Below, in pieces: positions 1 through 8,369 of a stretch of DNA of 64,000 nt. The position numbers were made by a program, and so were the translations under genes. A model generated the notes under the pieces. It was not told the DNA's origin, did no database searches, and saw only the letters and a list, made by a program, of their open reading frames with translations. Every line of letters starts with the position of its first letter. Within the stretch, counting starts at the first letter, position 1. This DNA comes from Roseateles sp. DAIF2 (GTDB lineage Bacteria > Pseudomonadota > Gammaproteobacteria > Burkholderiales > Burkholderiaceae_C). The stretch lies in the NCBI RefSeq assembly GCF_015624425.1, contig NZ_CP049919.1:2604001-2668000 (forward strand), read 5' to 3'.

Positions 1-1007
1 CAGCCCTCCAGCATGATCTGGCGGTAGCCGAACGCGGTGACCCCTCCGTCGTTCATCGGCGTGCGGCCGATGCGGGCCTGCAGCGCCTGCCAGACCGGCG
101 CGGTGGTCGCAGCGTCGGCGCTGGCGATGCCCCACAGCAGGATGAAGTCCTCGATGGCCGACAGCACCAGCTGCGACCAGATCCAGTCCGGCGGGTTCCA
201 GTCCTGCCAGGCCGCCAGCACGGCGGGCAGTTCGTCGACGCGGTAGGCCGCGCCGAAGCGGCACAGCGGCGTCAGCGCATGGGTCGAGAGGCGCAGCTCG
301 GTGACGATGCCGAACTGGCCGCCGCCGGCGCCGCGCAGGGCCCACAGCAGCTCGGGGTTCTGCGTCGCGCTGCAGTCCAGTTGTCGACCGTCGGCCAGCA
401 CCAGGCGCGCCCCGACCAGCTGGTCGCAGGTCAGGCCGTAGCGGCGGTCCAGCACGCCGAAGCCGCCGCCCAGGGTCAGGCCGGCGATGCCGACGCTGAC
501 GCAGCTGCCGGCGGCGATGCAGCGGCCGGCATCGATCAGCGCCGCATAGACATCGGCCAGGGTGGCGCCGGCGCCGATCACCGCCACCTCGCCCTCCAGC
601 CGCACCGCATTCATCGGCCCGACGTCGATGACGAGGCCCTCGCCGGTGGAGGCGCCGACATAGCTGTGGCCGCCGCCGCGCGGCGTCAGCGGCAACTTGT
701 GCTGGCGCGCGAAGGCCAGCGCGGCGACCACGTCGGCGGGCGTGTTGCAGCGGGCCAGCGCCTGCGGCTGCAGCGTGTCGTAGCGGGCATTGGCCGGCCG
801 GCGCGCGGTGTCATAGCCGGTCTGCCCGGGGCGCAGCAGCTGGCCCTGCAGCTGGCGCGCCAGCGGCTCCCAGTCGAGGCCAGCGGGCGGCGGGATCACC
901 GGCGGCGTCGCCGTCTCGCCCGAGCCGCCACCCCCGCCGCCGCAGCCGGGCAGCCACAGGCCGCCCGTCAAGCCGCCGGCCGCCGTCAGAAAACGCCGCC
1001 TGTCCAT
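1..1007 (-). CDS. FAD-binding (berberine-bridge-like) oxidoreductase, Tat-exported lipoprotein, 3' end cut by window
   Basis: A secreted flavin oxidoreductase of the PCMH/BBE type, which oxidises an unknown alcohol or sugar-like substrate. The ATG at 1007 follows a strong AGGAGG ribosome site. The N terminus reads MDRRRFLTAAGG, a twin-arginine signal, and LWLPGC gives a lipobox-like cysteine at residue 22. RGGGHSY puts a flavin-linking histidine at about residue 113 and GSCVSVG a cysteine at about 168; the His/Cys pair is the signature of bicovalent FAD attachment in this family. The glycine-rich LTLGGGFG follows. About 335 residues are visible; the C-terminal substrate and BBE region lies left of the window. 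The substrate cannot be inferred. Confidence 0.85.
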   Translation of the reverse strand, partial: MDRRRFLTAAGGLTGGLWLPGCGGGGGGSGETATPPVIPPPAGLDWEPLARQLQGQLLRPGQTGYDTARRPANARYDTLQPQALARCNTPADVVAALAFARQHKLPLTPRGGGHSYVGASTGEGLVIDVGPMNAVRLEGEVAVIGAGATLADVYAALIDAGRCIAAGSCVSVGIAGLTLGGGFGVLDRRYGLTCDQLVGARLVLADGRQLDCSATQNPELLWALRGAGGGQFGIVTELRLSTHALTPLCRFGAAYRVDELPAVLAAWQDWNPPDWIWSQLVLSAIEDFILLWGIASADAATTAPVWQALQARIGRTPMNDGGVTAFGYRQIMLEG

Positions 1008-1024
1008 GAGCCTCCTCCCTCTTC

Positions 1025-1051
1025 GGTATTTGTTGCAGCCAATCAAATACC
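1025..1051 (-). promoter_or_regulatory. Candidate operator: 8-bp inverted repeat upstream of the FAD oxidoreductase
   Basis: GGTATTTG and CAAATACC are perfect inverted 8-mers separated by 11 bp, just upstream of the ribosome site of the gene starting at 1007. Arm length and spacing suit a dimeric repressor (TetR or GntR type). No regulator gene adjoins, so the role is inferred. Confidence 0.35.
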
Positions 1052-1127
1052 AATTTGGGACCTGTTGAGGGCCAATGTGCCTGGGGCAGACCCTAGGCGG
1101 CGGCGCGCCTATAGGCAATCTGAAGCT

Positions 1128-1739
1128 TCAGGGCTCGGGCGGGGCCTGGTGGCGTTCACGCAGCGCGCGCAGCAGGGCCGAGACCTCGCCGTCCGGGCGC
1201 GCCGGGCATTTGCGGTAGACGGCGCCGTCCGGCGTGCGCGCCAGCAGCTTCATGTTGATCAGCTCGCGGCGCAGGGTGCAGTGGTCGCCGAAGCCATGCC
1301 AGGCCTGCAGGATCTGGTTGACCTCGCGCTCGGTGTAGGGCCGCTTGGCATCGAAATGCAGCCACAGCCCCCACAGCGCCTGGCGTTGCACGCTGTACTT
1401 GGTGGGCCAGCGCATCAGCCGGCCGCGAGTGTCGAACTGGCGCAGCGCACGGTCGGCGGTGTCGCCCAGCGCCGGGTGGCGCGGGCCGCGCTGCGGGGCC
1501 AGACGCTGGCGTTCTGGCAGGCGGCCGGGGTTGTCGCTCGGCGGGCTCGGGTCGGCCGCGGGCGGGGTGGCCTTCAGGGCCTGCAGATTGCGATGGCCGG
1601 CGGCGCGCGCCAGCATGTTCATCAGGCTCAGGTGGCTGGGCAGATGTTCGGCCGGGGTGGCCTCGGCCAGCTGGCGGCGCAGGGTCTTGGCAAAGGCCGA
1701 GAGGTCCGGCACCGGGCAAGCGATCGTTTCACGGGGCAT
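1128..1739 (-). CDS. DUF2087 domain protein
   Basis: 203 residues. The C-terminal part (about residues 105-180) matches the DUF2087 pattern: a TKYSVQRQ/WLHFDAKRPYTEREVNQ helix region followed by WHGFGDHCTLRRELI and LLARTPDGAVYRK. DUF2087 proteins are small, probably nucleic-acid-binding winged-helix-like proteins found alone or fused to regulators. The N-terminal segment (PSHLSLMNMLARAAGHRNLQ) is a second helical block. It is encoded divergently from the RhlE-type helicase and has no operon partner. The biochemical role is unknown. Confidence 0.7.
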   Translation of the reverse strand: MPRETIACPVPDLSAFAKTLRRQLAEATPAEHLPSHLSLMNMLARAAGHRNLQALKATPPAADPSPPSDNPGRLPERQRLAPQRGPRHPALGDTADRALRQFDTRGRLMRWPTKYSVQRQALWGLWLHFDAKRPYTEREVNQILQAWHGFGDHCTLRRELINMKLLARTPDGAVYRKCPARPDGEVSALLRALRERHQAPPEP

Positions 1740-1934
1740 GGATGTTCACTCCATCGCCATGTGCGCGGAAAAAACCTGTCGTCACAACAGGGGCTGGGCT
1801 TGCCGTCTTGCAGCCAAGGGCACAGGGCGCCACGTGACATGCTGGGGTATCGAGGCAGGTTTAGCTCGCGGCACGGGCCGCGCGGCAAGGCCTGGGTGAA
1901 CTGCCGACCGTGAACAAGTATAGGACGAAGCCCC

Positions 1935-1963
1935 TTGTCAGTGGAAACCCTAGATGCTACAAT
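1935..1963 (+). promoter_or_regulatory. Sigma70 promoter of the DEAD-box helicase gene
   Basis: TTGTCA at 1935-1940 and TACAAT at 1958-1963 are each one mismatch from consensus. They are spaced 17 bp, and TG one base before the -10 makes an extended -10. Transcription would start near 1970, about 300 nt before the helicase ATG. Confidence 0.75.
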
Positions 1964-2271
1964 CAATGGCTTGCCGCGATACGGTCGTGGCAATTCGTTC
2001 GTCTCCTCTGACCTTTTTCGGGCCGTCCCTGCCAGCCATCGCGCTGGTGTCGTGGGCGCAGCGCCGAAAGCCCAACGGGTGCGGTCGGCGGCGATGTTTA
2101 GCCGTCGCTTTTGACTGTTCCCCGGCGCCGCACGAGGCTTGTTGCCCTCGCTGTACGACGCGAGCTTTCTCCCAGCGACTTGATGACCTGCGGGCCGGCC
2201 TGGCCGGGACCGCACGTGCCTTATTTTTGCTCCCCACGGGGCAGGGCACGGCTTTGTTGAAAGAAAAGACA
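1964..2271 (+). other. Long 5' leader of the DEAD-box helicase mRNA
   Basis: About 300 nt between the promoter and the ATG at 2272. The frame is open from 1954, but the encoded residues resemble nothing and the helicase Q-motif starts at 2272, so it is read as untranslated. A small hairpin (CTCCCCACGGGGCAG region, about 2230-2246) lies shortly before the start. Long regulated leaders are known on RNA-helicase and cold-shock mRNAs; regulation here is inference. Confidence 0.5.
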
Positions 2272-4002
2272 ATGAGTTTCGAAAATCTGGGCCTGCATGA
2301 AGCCCTGCTGCGCGCCGTCAAGGATTCCGGTTACGAGAACGCCACCGAAGTGCAAGGCCAGGCGATCCCGCCGGCGCTGCAGGGCCAGGACCTGATGGTC
2401 AGCTCGCGCACCGGCTCGGGCAAGACCGCCTCCTTCATCCTGCCGGCCCTGAACAAGGTGCTGGCCGCCCGCGGCGACAACGGCAACGGTTTCCAGAAGC
2501 GCGAGAAGGGCAAGAACTACGGCCCCAAGGTGCTGGTGCTGGCCCCGACGCGTGAACTGGCGATGCAGGTCTCCAAGGCCGCGCAGACCTACGGCCGCCA
2601 TGTGCAGGGCCTGAAGGTCGCCACCGTGCTGGGCGGCATGCCCTATGCGCTGCAGATCCGCCAGCTGAGCGGCCCGCTGGACATCCTGATCGCCACCCCC
2701 GGCCGTCTGCTGGACCACCTGTCCTCGGGCAAGTGCGTGCTGGAGAATGTCGAGATGCTGGTGCTGGACGAGGCCGACCGCATGCTGGACATGGGCTTCA
2801 TCGACGACATCAAGGTGGTGGCCGAGGCCACGCCGGCCACGCGCCAGACCGTGATGTACAGCGCCACCTTTGCCGGCCATGTCGGCCGCCTGGCGCATGA
2901 CCTGCTGAACGACCCGCTGCGCATCGACGTCGCCTCGCACACCGACACCCACGAGAACATCACCCAGCGCCTGCACTGGGCCGACAACCACAACCACAAG
3001 GACCAGCTGCTGGAGGCCATCCTGGCCGAGCGCGATCTGGACCAGGCCGTGGTCTTCACTTCGACCCAGCGCGACGCCGACTGGCTGGCCGAGCGCCTGC
3101 AGGAGATCGGCCACGCCGTCGCACCGCTGCACGGCGGCATGCCGCAGGGCCGCCGCAACCGCACGCTGATGGCGCTGCGCCGCCGCGAGCTGCGCGTGCT
3201 GGTGGCCACCGATGTCGCCGCGCGCGGCATCGACGTGCCGACCATCACCCACGTGATCAACTACGGCCTGCCGATGAAGGCCGAGGACTATGTGCACCGC
3301 ATCGGCCGCACCGGCCGTGCCGGCCGCGAAGGCCTGGCCGTGACCCTGGCCGTGCGTGACGACGTCTCGATGATCCGCCGCATCCAGCAGTTCACGACGC
3401 AGCAGATCCCGGTGGCGCAGATCGCCGGCCTGGAGCCGAAGACGCAGGAACCGCGCATCTTCCCGCCGCGTCCGGAAGGCGAGCGTGGCCGTTTCGACGA
3501 CCGTCGCCCGGGCTTCGCCCCCAAGGGTGACAAGCGCTTCGGCAGCAAGCCCTTCCAGCGCGAAGGCGGCCAGGGCGGCGGCAAGCCCTTCCACGGCGGT
3601 GGCAAGTCCTTCGGCCGTTCCTTCGGCCAGCAGGATCGCCAGCAGCCGCAGGGTGGTGGCTTCGAGGAGCGCCGCTCCTTCGAGCAGCGCCCGCAGCAGC
3701 AACGCGGTTTCGAGCAGCGCGGTTTCGACGGCGGTGCGCGCGAGCAGCGTGGCTTCGCCCCGCGCGGCGAGGGCAAGCCTTCGTTCCACGGTGATCGCAA
3801 GCCCTTCGCGGGCAAGCCCTCGTTCGGCGGCGGCGGTGATCGCCCGGCCTTCGGCGACCGCAAGCCCTTCGGTGGCGGCGGCCAGGGCAAGAGCTTCCAC
3901 CAGGGCGATCGTCCGGCCTTCGACGGCGAGCGTCGCGGCAATGGCGGCAAGCGCCCGCAGGGCAACGGCCCGGCGCCGCGCCGTGGTGGTTTCGGCCGCT
4001 GA
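2272..4002 (+). CDS. rhlE: DEAD-box ATP-dependent RNA helicase, RhlE type
   Basis: An ATP-dependent RNA helicase that remodels structured RNA in ribosome biogenesis, mRNA decay and cold adaptation. 576 residues from ATG 2272, where MSFENLGLHEALL begins the Q-motif region. Visible in order are SRTGSGKT (motif I), PTRELAMQ (Ia), VLDEADRML (DEAD box), YSATF (SAT motif), ARGIDVP and HRIGRTGRAG (motif VI). About 160 C-terminal residues are a low-complexity tail rich in Gly, Arg, Phe and Gln, typical of RhlE RNA-binding and condensate-forming tails. A hairpin terminator follows at 4041. The ORF is open further 5', but that part is leader. Confidence 0.93.
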   Translation: MSFENLGLHEALLRAVKDSGYENATEVQGQAIPPALQGQDLMVSSRTGSGKTASFILPALNKVLAARGDNGNGFQKREKGKNYGPKVLVLAPTRELAMQVSKAAQTYGRHVQGLKVATVLGGMPYALQIRQLSGPLDILIATPGRLLDHLSSGKCVLENVEMLVLDEADRMLDMGFIDDIKVVAEATPATRQTVMYSATFAGHVGRLAHDLLNDPLRIDVASHTDTHENITQRLHWADNHNHKDQLLEAILAERDLDQAVVFTSTQRDADWLAERLQEIGHAVAPLHGGMPQGRRNRTLMALRRRELRVLVATDVAARGIDVPTITHVINYGLPMKAEDYVHRIGRTGRAGREGLAVTLAVRDDVSMIRRIQQFTTQQIPVAQIAGLEPKTQEPRIFPPRPEGERGRFDDRRPGFAPKGDKRFGSKPFQREGGQGGGKPFHGGGKSFGRSFGQQDRQQPQGGGFEERRSFEQRPQQQRGFEQRGFDGGAREQRGFAPRGEGKPSFHGDRKPFAGKPSFGGGGDRPAFGDRKPFGGGGQGKSFHQGDRPAFDGERRGNGGKRPQGNGPAPRRGGFGR

Positions 4003-4040
4003 GATCCGGCTCGGGTCGATCTTGATCGGCTAAGCTGATG

Positions 4041-4064
4041 GGGCCCGCTGTTGCGGGCCTTTTG
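4041..4064 (+). terminator. Rho-independent terminator after rhlE
   Basis: GGCCCGC, a TGTT loop and GCGGGCC (4042-4059) followed by TTTT and a further T-rich stretch. Confidence 0.8.
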
Positions 4065-4094
4065 CATTTTTCAACCTTCTCTTTTCCATCTCCG

Positions 4095-4730
4095 ATGCGA
4101 CAGTCGGGCCAGTTGATCCAGTGGGACGATGCCAAGGGCTATGGCTTCATCCAGCCCGAGGGCGGCGGTCCGCGCCTGTTTGTGCATGTAAAAGCCTTCG
4201 GCCTGCGGCCGCGCCGGCCCTTCGTCGGCGAGCGTCTGAGCTTCGTGGCCGGCGCCGATGCGCAGGGCAAGGCTCGCGCGCTGAAGGTGCAGAGCCTGGA
4301 GCCGCGCCCGGCCCGCGCGCCGGCGCCGGCCGCCGCGGCACCGCGGCCCGAGTCGCTGCGTGGGGCCAGCCTGTGGCTGATCCCGGGCTTTGCGCTGCTG
4401 GTGCTGATGGTGCATCTGGCCTTCGGTCTGCCGCATTGGCTGTGGGGCTGCTATCTGGCGATGAGCCTGGCCACCTTCATCGTCTATGCCGGCGACAAGC
4501 GCGCGGCGCGCCTGCAGCAATGGCGCGTCTCGGAGGCCACCCTGCATGGCCTGGCGTTGGCCTGCGGCTGGCCGGGCGCGCTGCTGGCGCAGCAGCTGCT
4601 GCGCCACAAGAGCAGCAAGCCCGCGTTCCGGCACCTGTTCTGGCTCAGCGTGATCGTCAATCTGCTGGGCTTCGTGCTGATCTTCACGCCGCTGGGCACG
4701 CGGCTGCTGTCGTCCTATGTCTCGTTCTGA
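4095..4730 (+). CDS. Cold-shock domain / DUF1294 membrane protein
   Basis: 211 residues from ATG 4095. The N terminus (MRQSGQLIQWDDAKGYGFIQ) is a cold-shock fold with an RNP1-like KGYGFI, and FVHVKAF takes the RNP2 position. A linker rich in Ala and Pro is followed by a DUF1294 membrane domain: hydrophobic segments at about 95-115 and 118-138, the YAGDKRAAR motif, GWPGALLAQQ, KSSKPAFRHLFW and a last helix near the C terminus. Cytoplasmic RNA or ssDNA binding tethered to the inner membrane is inferred. An earlier start at 4038 would lie inside the rhlE terminator and is unlikely. Its stop overlaps the next gene by 14 bp. Confidence 0.85.
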   Translation: MRQSGQLIQWDDAKGYGFIQPEGGGPRLFVHVKAFGLRPRRPFVGERLSFVAGADAQGKARALKVQSLEPRPARAPAPAAAAPRPESLRGASLWLIPGFALLVLMVHLAFGLPHWLWGCYLAMSLATFIVYAGDKRAARLQQWRVSEATLHGLALACGWPGALLAQQLLRHKSSKPAFRHLFWLSVIVNLLGFVLIFTPLGTRLLSSYVSF

Positions 4731-5265
4731 ATTCGAGGATGCGGTGAGCCTGCGGCCGCTGCGCCTGGCCGATGTGCCGGCACTGCTGACGGTGCAGGCG
4801 CAATGCTATGAGCCCGGTTTCCTGGAGGGTGCGGCTGCCTTCGAGGCCAAGCTGTGCGCGACCGAGGCGCTGCGGACCAGCTGGATGGCCTGGCGCGGCG
4901 AGGAGCCGCTGGCCTATCTGGTGACCCTGCCGGCCTGCGCCGACAGCCTGCCGGCGCTGGATGCGCCGGCCTGGGCGCCGAGCGCCGCGCCGCGCTTTCT
5001 CTATCTGCACGACCTGGCGGTGGCGCCGGCCGGACGCGCGCTGGGCCTGGGGCGGCGCCTGCTCGATGAGGTCGAGGCGCGCGCCGCGGCGCTGGGCCTG
5101 CGGCAGCTGGGCCTGGTGGCGGTGCAGGGCGCGCGGCCCTATTGGGAGCGCCAGGGCTTTGCGCTGCCGCATCAGGCGCAGCTGCCGGCGCCGATCCGGC
5201 GCAAGCTGGCCAGCTTCGGCGCGGCGGCCTGCTGGATGGAGCGCGGGCTCGCGACCGCTACTTGA
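4717..5265 (+). CDS. GNAT-family N-acetyltransferase
   Basis: 182 residues. It has a GNAT fold: LRPLRLADVPALL at the start, LYLHDLAVAPAGRALGLG spanning strand beta4 and the acetyl-CoA pyrophosphate loop (here AGRALGLGRRLL), and RPYWERQGF near the C terminus, the usual aromatic site. It transfers an acetyl group from acetyl-CoA to an unknown amine. The ATG lies inside the preceding gene, so the two are translationally coupled. Its stop overlaps the convergent response-regulator gene by 8 bp. Confidence 0.85.
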   Translation: MSRSEFEDAVSLRPLRLADVPALLTVQAQCYEPGFLEGAAAFEAKLCATEALRTSWMAWRGEEPLAYLVTLPACADSLPALDAPAWAPSAAPRFLYLHDLAVAPAGRALGLGRRLLDEVEARAAALGLRQLGLVAVQGARPYWERQGFALPHQAQLPAPIRRKLASFGAAACWMERGLATAT

Positions 5266-5836
5266 TGCGCTGCTTTTCGAGCTTGCGCGCCAGGGTGCGG
5301 CGGTGCATGCCCAGGCGGCGCGCGGTCTCGGAGATATTGAAGTCGGTGGCCGCCAGGGTTTCGTGGATATGTTCCCACTCCAGGGTCTTGATCGAGGTGG
5401 TGACGCGCTCGGTCACCTCGACCTCGGCATCGCCCTGGCCGCGCGCGAAGGCGGCCTCGATGTCGTCGGTATTGGCCGGCTTGGCCAGGTAGTGGCGGGC
5501 GCCCAGCTTGATCGCCTCGACCGCGGTGGCGATGCTGGCATAGCCGGTCAGCACGACGATCAGCATCTGCGGGTGATGCGCATGCAGGGCCTGCACGCAG
5601 GCCAGGCCGGAGGCGCCGCCGGCCAGCTTCAGGTCGACCACCGCATAGGCGGCGGGGCCCGGCGCGGGCGCATCGCGCAGCAGGGCCTGCACCTCGTCCA
5701 GGCTGGCGGCGCGCAGCACCTGGTAGCCGCGGCGCTCGAAGGAGCGGGTCAGGGTGCGGGCAAAGGCGTCGTCGTCCTCGACGATCAGCAGCTGGCGCGG
5801 CGCGGGGGCGGAAGGGGTGGGGGAGGGGTTACTCAT
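5258..5836 (-). CDS. regA: RegA/PrrA/ActR-type response regulator
   Basis: 192 residues from ATG 5836, whose codon lies within the last codons of regB (8-bp overlap). The receiver domain (LLIVEDDDAF, phospho-Asp in VVDLKLAGG, VLTGYASIATA, LAKPAN) is followed by a Fis-type helix-turn-helix (ISETARRLGMHRRTLARKLEK), the layout of the redox regulator RegA. It should be phosphorylated by the neighbouring RegB and control energy metabolism genes, probably including the cyo operon it ends. The Fis-like C terminus WEHIHETL...NISETARRL is characteristic of RegA. Confidence 0.92.
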   Translation of the reverse strand: MSNPSPTPSAPAPRQLLIVEDDDAFARTLTRSFERRGYQVLRAASLDEVQALLRDAPAPGPAAYAVVDLKLAGGASGLACVQALHAHHPQMLIVVLTGYASIATAVEAIKLGARHYLAKPANTDDIEAAFARGQGDAEVEVTERVTTSIKTLEWEHIHETLAATDFNISETARRLGMHRRTLARKLEKQRIK

Positions 5837-7226
5837 CGTGCAGGGCCGCATTGTCGCGCGGCTCGCGCGGCATCAAGGTGGCCAGCGGCAGGCGCACTTC
5901 GACCTCCGCACCGCCCTGGGCCGGATTGCGCGCCAGCACGCGGCCGCCCAGCATGCGCGCCACATTGACCGACAGGAACAGGCCCAGGCCGCCACCCGGC
6001 CGGCCCTTGCTCGACTGGTAGGGCTTGCCGAAGCGCTCCAGCATCCCGGGCAGGAAGCCCGGCCCCTGGTCCTGCACGCGCAGCACCAACTGGGCCTCGC
6101 TCACATCGCCTGCGCCGTCTTCGTCCTCGGCCGTGGAATCTTGTGTCGTGGGGCCGCCCTCGCAGCTGGCGCTCAGGGTGATGCGGCCCTGGGGCGCGGC
6201 CTCCAGCGCGTTGTCCAGGATGTTGCCGATCATCTGGCGCAGTGCCGAGTCGGCAATGATGCGCGGGTCGGGTAGGCCCTCGCGCCGGTAGTCCAGCGCC
6301 TGCACCGGCCGGCTGTCCTGCCATTGCCCGACCAGCTCGTCCAGGAAGGCATGCAGGCCGGTCACCACCGGCGCCTCGCCGCGCGCGTCGCCGGCGGCCA
6401 GCAGGATGCCGCTGACGATGCTCTTGCAGCGCGCCAGCTGGAACTGCATCTCCTCGATCTCCTCGCGCAGCTCCGGGTCGCCGGCAAAGGGCGCCATGCG
6501 CGACCAGTCGCCCAGGATCACCGCCAGCGTCGCCAGCGGCGTGCCCAGTTCATGCGCGGCGCCGGAGGCCAGCAGGCCCATGCGCACGATATGCTCTTCC
6601 TCCGCGGCGCGCTGGCGCAGGTCGGCCAGGCGCGCGTCGCGCTGGCGCAGATTGCGGCCGATGCGGTGGATGAAGATCACCAGCAGCGCCGCGTTCAGCG
6701 CGAAGCACAGCAGCAGGCCGCCGATGTAATGGGTGGACAGGGCCGGGCCCAGCAGCGCCAGCGGCCGGTACCACTGCGTCAGCGCCAGGAAGGCGAGGGC
6801 GGTGAAGCCCACCATGATCCAGATATAGGGCCGGCGCAGCAGCATCGCGCCGACCGCGACCAGCAGCAGATAGATCAGGATGAAGGGGTTGGTGACGCCG
6901 CCGCTGTAGAAGAGCTGGCCGCTGAGCACCGCGATGTCGACCAGCAGGCCGGCGAACAGCTCGGCGTCGCCGACGCCCCAGGGCGCGTGATAGCGCAGCC
7001 AGCACAGCAGATTGAACAGGGTCAGCGCGGCCAGCAGCGCCAGCATCTCGGCCAGCGGCAGCTCGATGCCCAGCGCGAACTGCACCATCGCGATGGTGGC
7101 CAGCTGGCCGGCCACCGCCACCCAGCGCAGCTGGATCAGCTGCAGCAGGTTGTTGCGGCCGGCGCGGTGTTCCGAGGCCAGGCCGATCAGGCCCAGCGTG
7201 CCGGGCGATTCAAGGGTCGAGTTCAC
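5829..7226 (-). CDS. regB: RegB/PrrB/ActS-type redox sensor histidine kinase
   Basis: 465 residues if the GTG at 7226 is used; an ATG at 7310 would overlap the SURF1 gene by about 100 bp and adds unconserved sequence. Six hydrophobic segments include SGGVTNPF, the quinone-sensing GGxxNPF motif of RegB. The phospho-acceptor is in ASGAAHELGTPL, followed by a cysteine in FQLARCKSI matching the redox-active cysteine region of RegB. The catalytic domain has NILDNALEAAP (N box), DQGPGF (G1) and GGGLGLFLSV (G2). It senses membrane redox state or quinone pool and phosphorylates RegA. A short insertion rich in Asp/Glu precedes the G1 box. Confidence 0.92.
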   Translation of the reverse strand: MNSTLESPGTLGLIGLASEHRAGRNNLLQLIQLRWVAVAGQLATIAMVQFALGIELPLAEMLALLAALTLFNLLCWLRYHAPWGVGDAELFAGLLVDIAVLSGQLFYSGGVTNPFILIYLLLVAVGAMLLRRPYIWIMVGFTALAFLALTQWYRPLALLGPALSTHYIGGLLLCFALNAALLVIFIHRIGRNLRQRDARLADLRQRAAEEEHIVRMGLLASGAAHELGTPLATLAVILGDWSRMAPFAGDPELREEIEEMQFQLARCKSIVSGILLAAGDARGEAPVVTGLHAFLDELVGQWQDSRPVQALDYRREGLPDPRIIADSALRQMIGNILDNALEAAPQGRITLSASCEGGPTTQDSTAEDEDGAGDVSEAQLVLRVQDQGPGFLPGMLERFGKPYQSSKGRPGGGLGLFLSVNVARMLGGRVLARNPAQGGAEVEVRLPLATLMPREPRDNAALHDE

Positions 7227-7989
7227 GATGCGATGGCGGGTCCTGCGGCCGGCGCCGCTGCTCGCGCAGCAGGTAGACCGCGGCACCGGCCGCCATCGCG
7301 GCCAGCGCAAACCAGGTGAGGGCGTAGACCCGGTGATTGTTGCTGAAGCGCAGCACGGTCAGGCCGGGGCGCGGCCAGACCTCGGCCTGCGGGTCGCCGG
7401 CGGCATCGACGAAGAAGGGCGCGACCGGGCCCTCGAGGCCGCGCGCCGCGGCGATCGCGGCGACATCGCGCGAGTACCAGCGGCCGGCGGCCGGCTCGTT
7501 CTTCTGCAGCAGGCTGCCCAGCGGCTCGCTCAGGCGCAGCAGGCCGGTCAGCTCGATCTCGCCCTCGATCTGGCCCTCGCGCCGGCTCGCCGGATCGCGC
7601 AGGCTCGGCGGCACGAAGCCGCGGTTCACCAGCAGCCAGCCGCCGTCGGCCAGGCGCAGCGGGGTCAGCACCCAGAAGCCGCTGCCCAGCTCGGTGCTGG
7701 CGCCGACCAGGGTCTCGCGCCCATGCTCGAAGCGGCCGGCGAGCCGCAGCTTGCGGTACTCGAAGCCGGCCTTGTCGACCGCGGGCCAGTCGGCGCGTGC
7801 CGGTGGCGGCACCGGCGCGGCGGCCAGGCGGGCCTCGACGCGGGCGATCAGGTCCTGCTTCCAGCCCAGGCGCTGGACCTGCCAGCTGCCCAGCGCGAGG
7901 AAGGCCACAAACGAAAGGGCCGCGCCCAGCAGCAAGACCCAGAAGGCCTTGCCGCGGCGCGGCCGCAGCGCGGAAGGATCGCGGGACAT
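7210..7989 (-). CDS. SURF1-family oxidase assembly protein
   Basis: 259 residues with a transmembrane helix at each end (about 15-37 and 228-246) flanking a periplasmic domain, the SURF1 layout. FLALGSWQVQRLGWK and LLVNRGFVP are the family motifs. SURF1 proteins help place heme a in aa3-type oxidases; here the gene sits in a cytochrome bo3-type operon between cyoD and regB. The ATG at 7989 overlaps the cyoD stop (TGATG) and the 3' end overlaps regB, so translation is coupled. Confidence 0.9.
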   Translation of the reverse strand: MSRDPSALRPRRGKAFWVLLLGAALSFVAFLALGSWQVQRLGWKQDLIARVEARLAAAPVPPPARADWPAVDKAGFEYRKLRLAGRFEHGRETLVGASTELGSGFWVLTPLRLADGGWLLVNRGFVPPSLRDPASRREGQIEGEIELTGLLRLSEPLGSLLQKNEPAAGRWYSRDVAAIAAARGLEGPVAPFFVDAAGDPQAEVWPRPGLTVLRFSNNHRVYALTWFALAAMAAGAAVYLLREQRRRPQDPPSHRELDP

Positions 7990-8369
7990 CAGCGCATGCT
8001 GTTCATGTCGTGCACGGGCATCATGTTGATGTTCATGTGGTACATGACCCAGACCGTGCCGGCCAGGATGATGGCCACGAACACCACGGTGAAGATCAGC
8101 GACAGCATCGACCAGCCGCTCTCCACCTTGCCGTTCATGTGCAGGAAATAGACCATGTGCACGACGATCTGCACCGCCGCGAACACCAGGATGATCAGCT
8201 TGGTCATGTCCGCCGGCAGCACCTTGGCCATCACCAGCCAGAAGGGGATGATGGTCAGGATGGCCGCCAGCAGGAAGCCGACGATGTAGCCCTTGTAGGA
8301 GACGTGGTACTCGGCCAGCGGATCGTCGTGGTGGCCGTGGTCGTCGTGACCGTGGTTCTGAGCGCCCAT
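7989..8369 (-). CDS. cyoD: Cytochrome bo3 ubiquinol oxidase subunit IV (CyoD)
   Basis: 126 residues from ATG 8369 (TGATG overlap with cyoC). A His-rich N terminus (NHGHDDHGHHDD) is followed by three transmembrane helices, with HVSYKGYIVGFLL and HMVYFLHMNG typical of CyoD. It is the small integral-membrane subunit that stabilises the copper-B site of the quinol oxidase. Confidence 0.93.
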   Translation of the reverse strand: MGAQNHGHDDHGHHDDPLAEYHVSYKGYIVGFLLAAILTIIPFWLVMAKVLPADMTKLIILVFAAVQIVVHMVYFLHMNGKVESGWSMLSLIFTVVFVAIILAGTVWVMYHMNINMMPVHDMNSMR

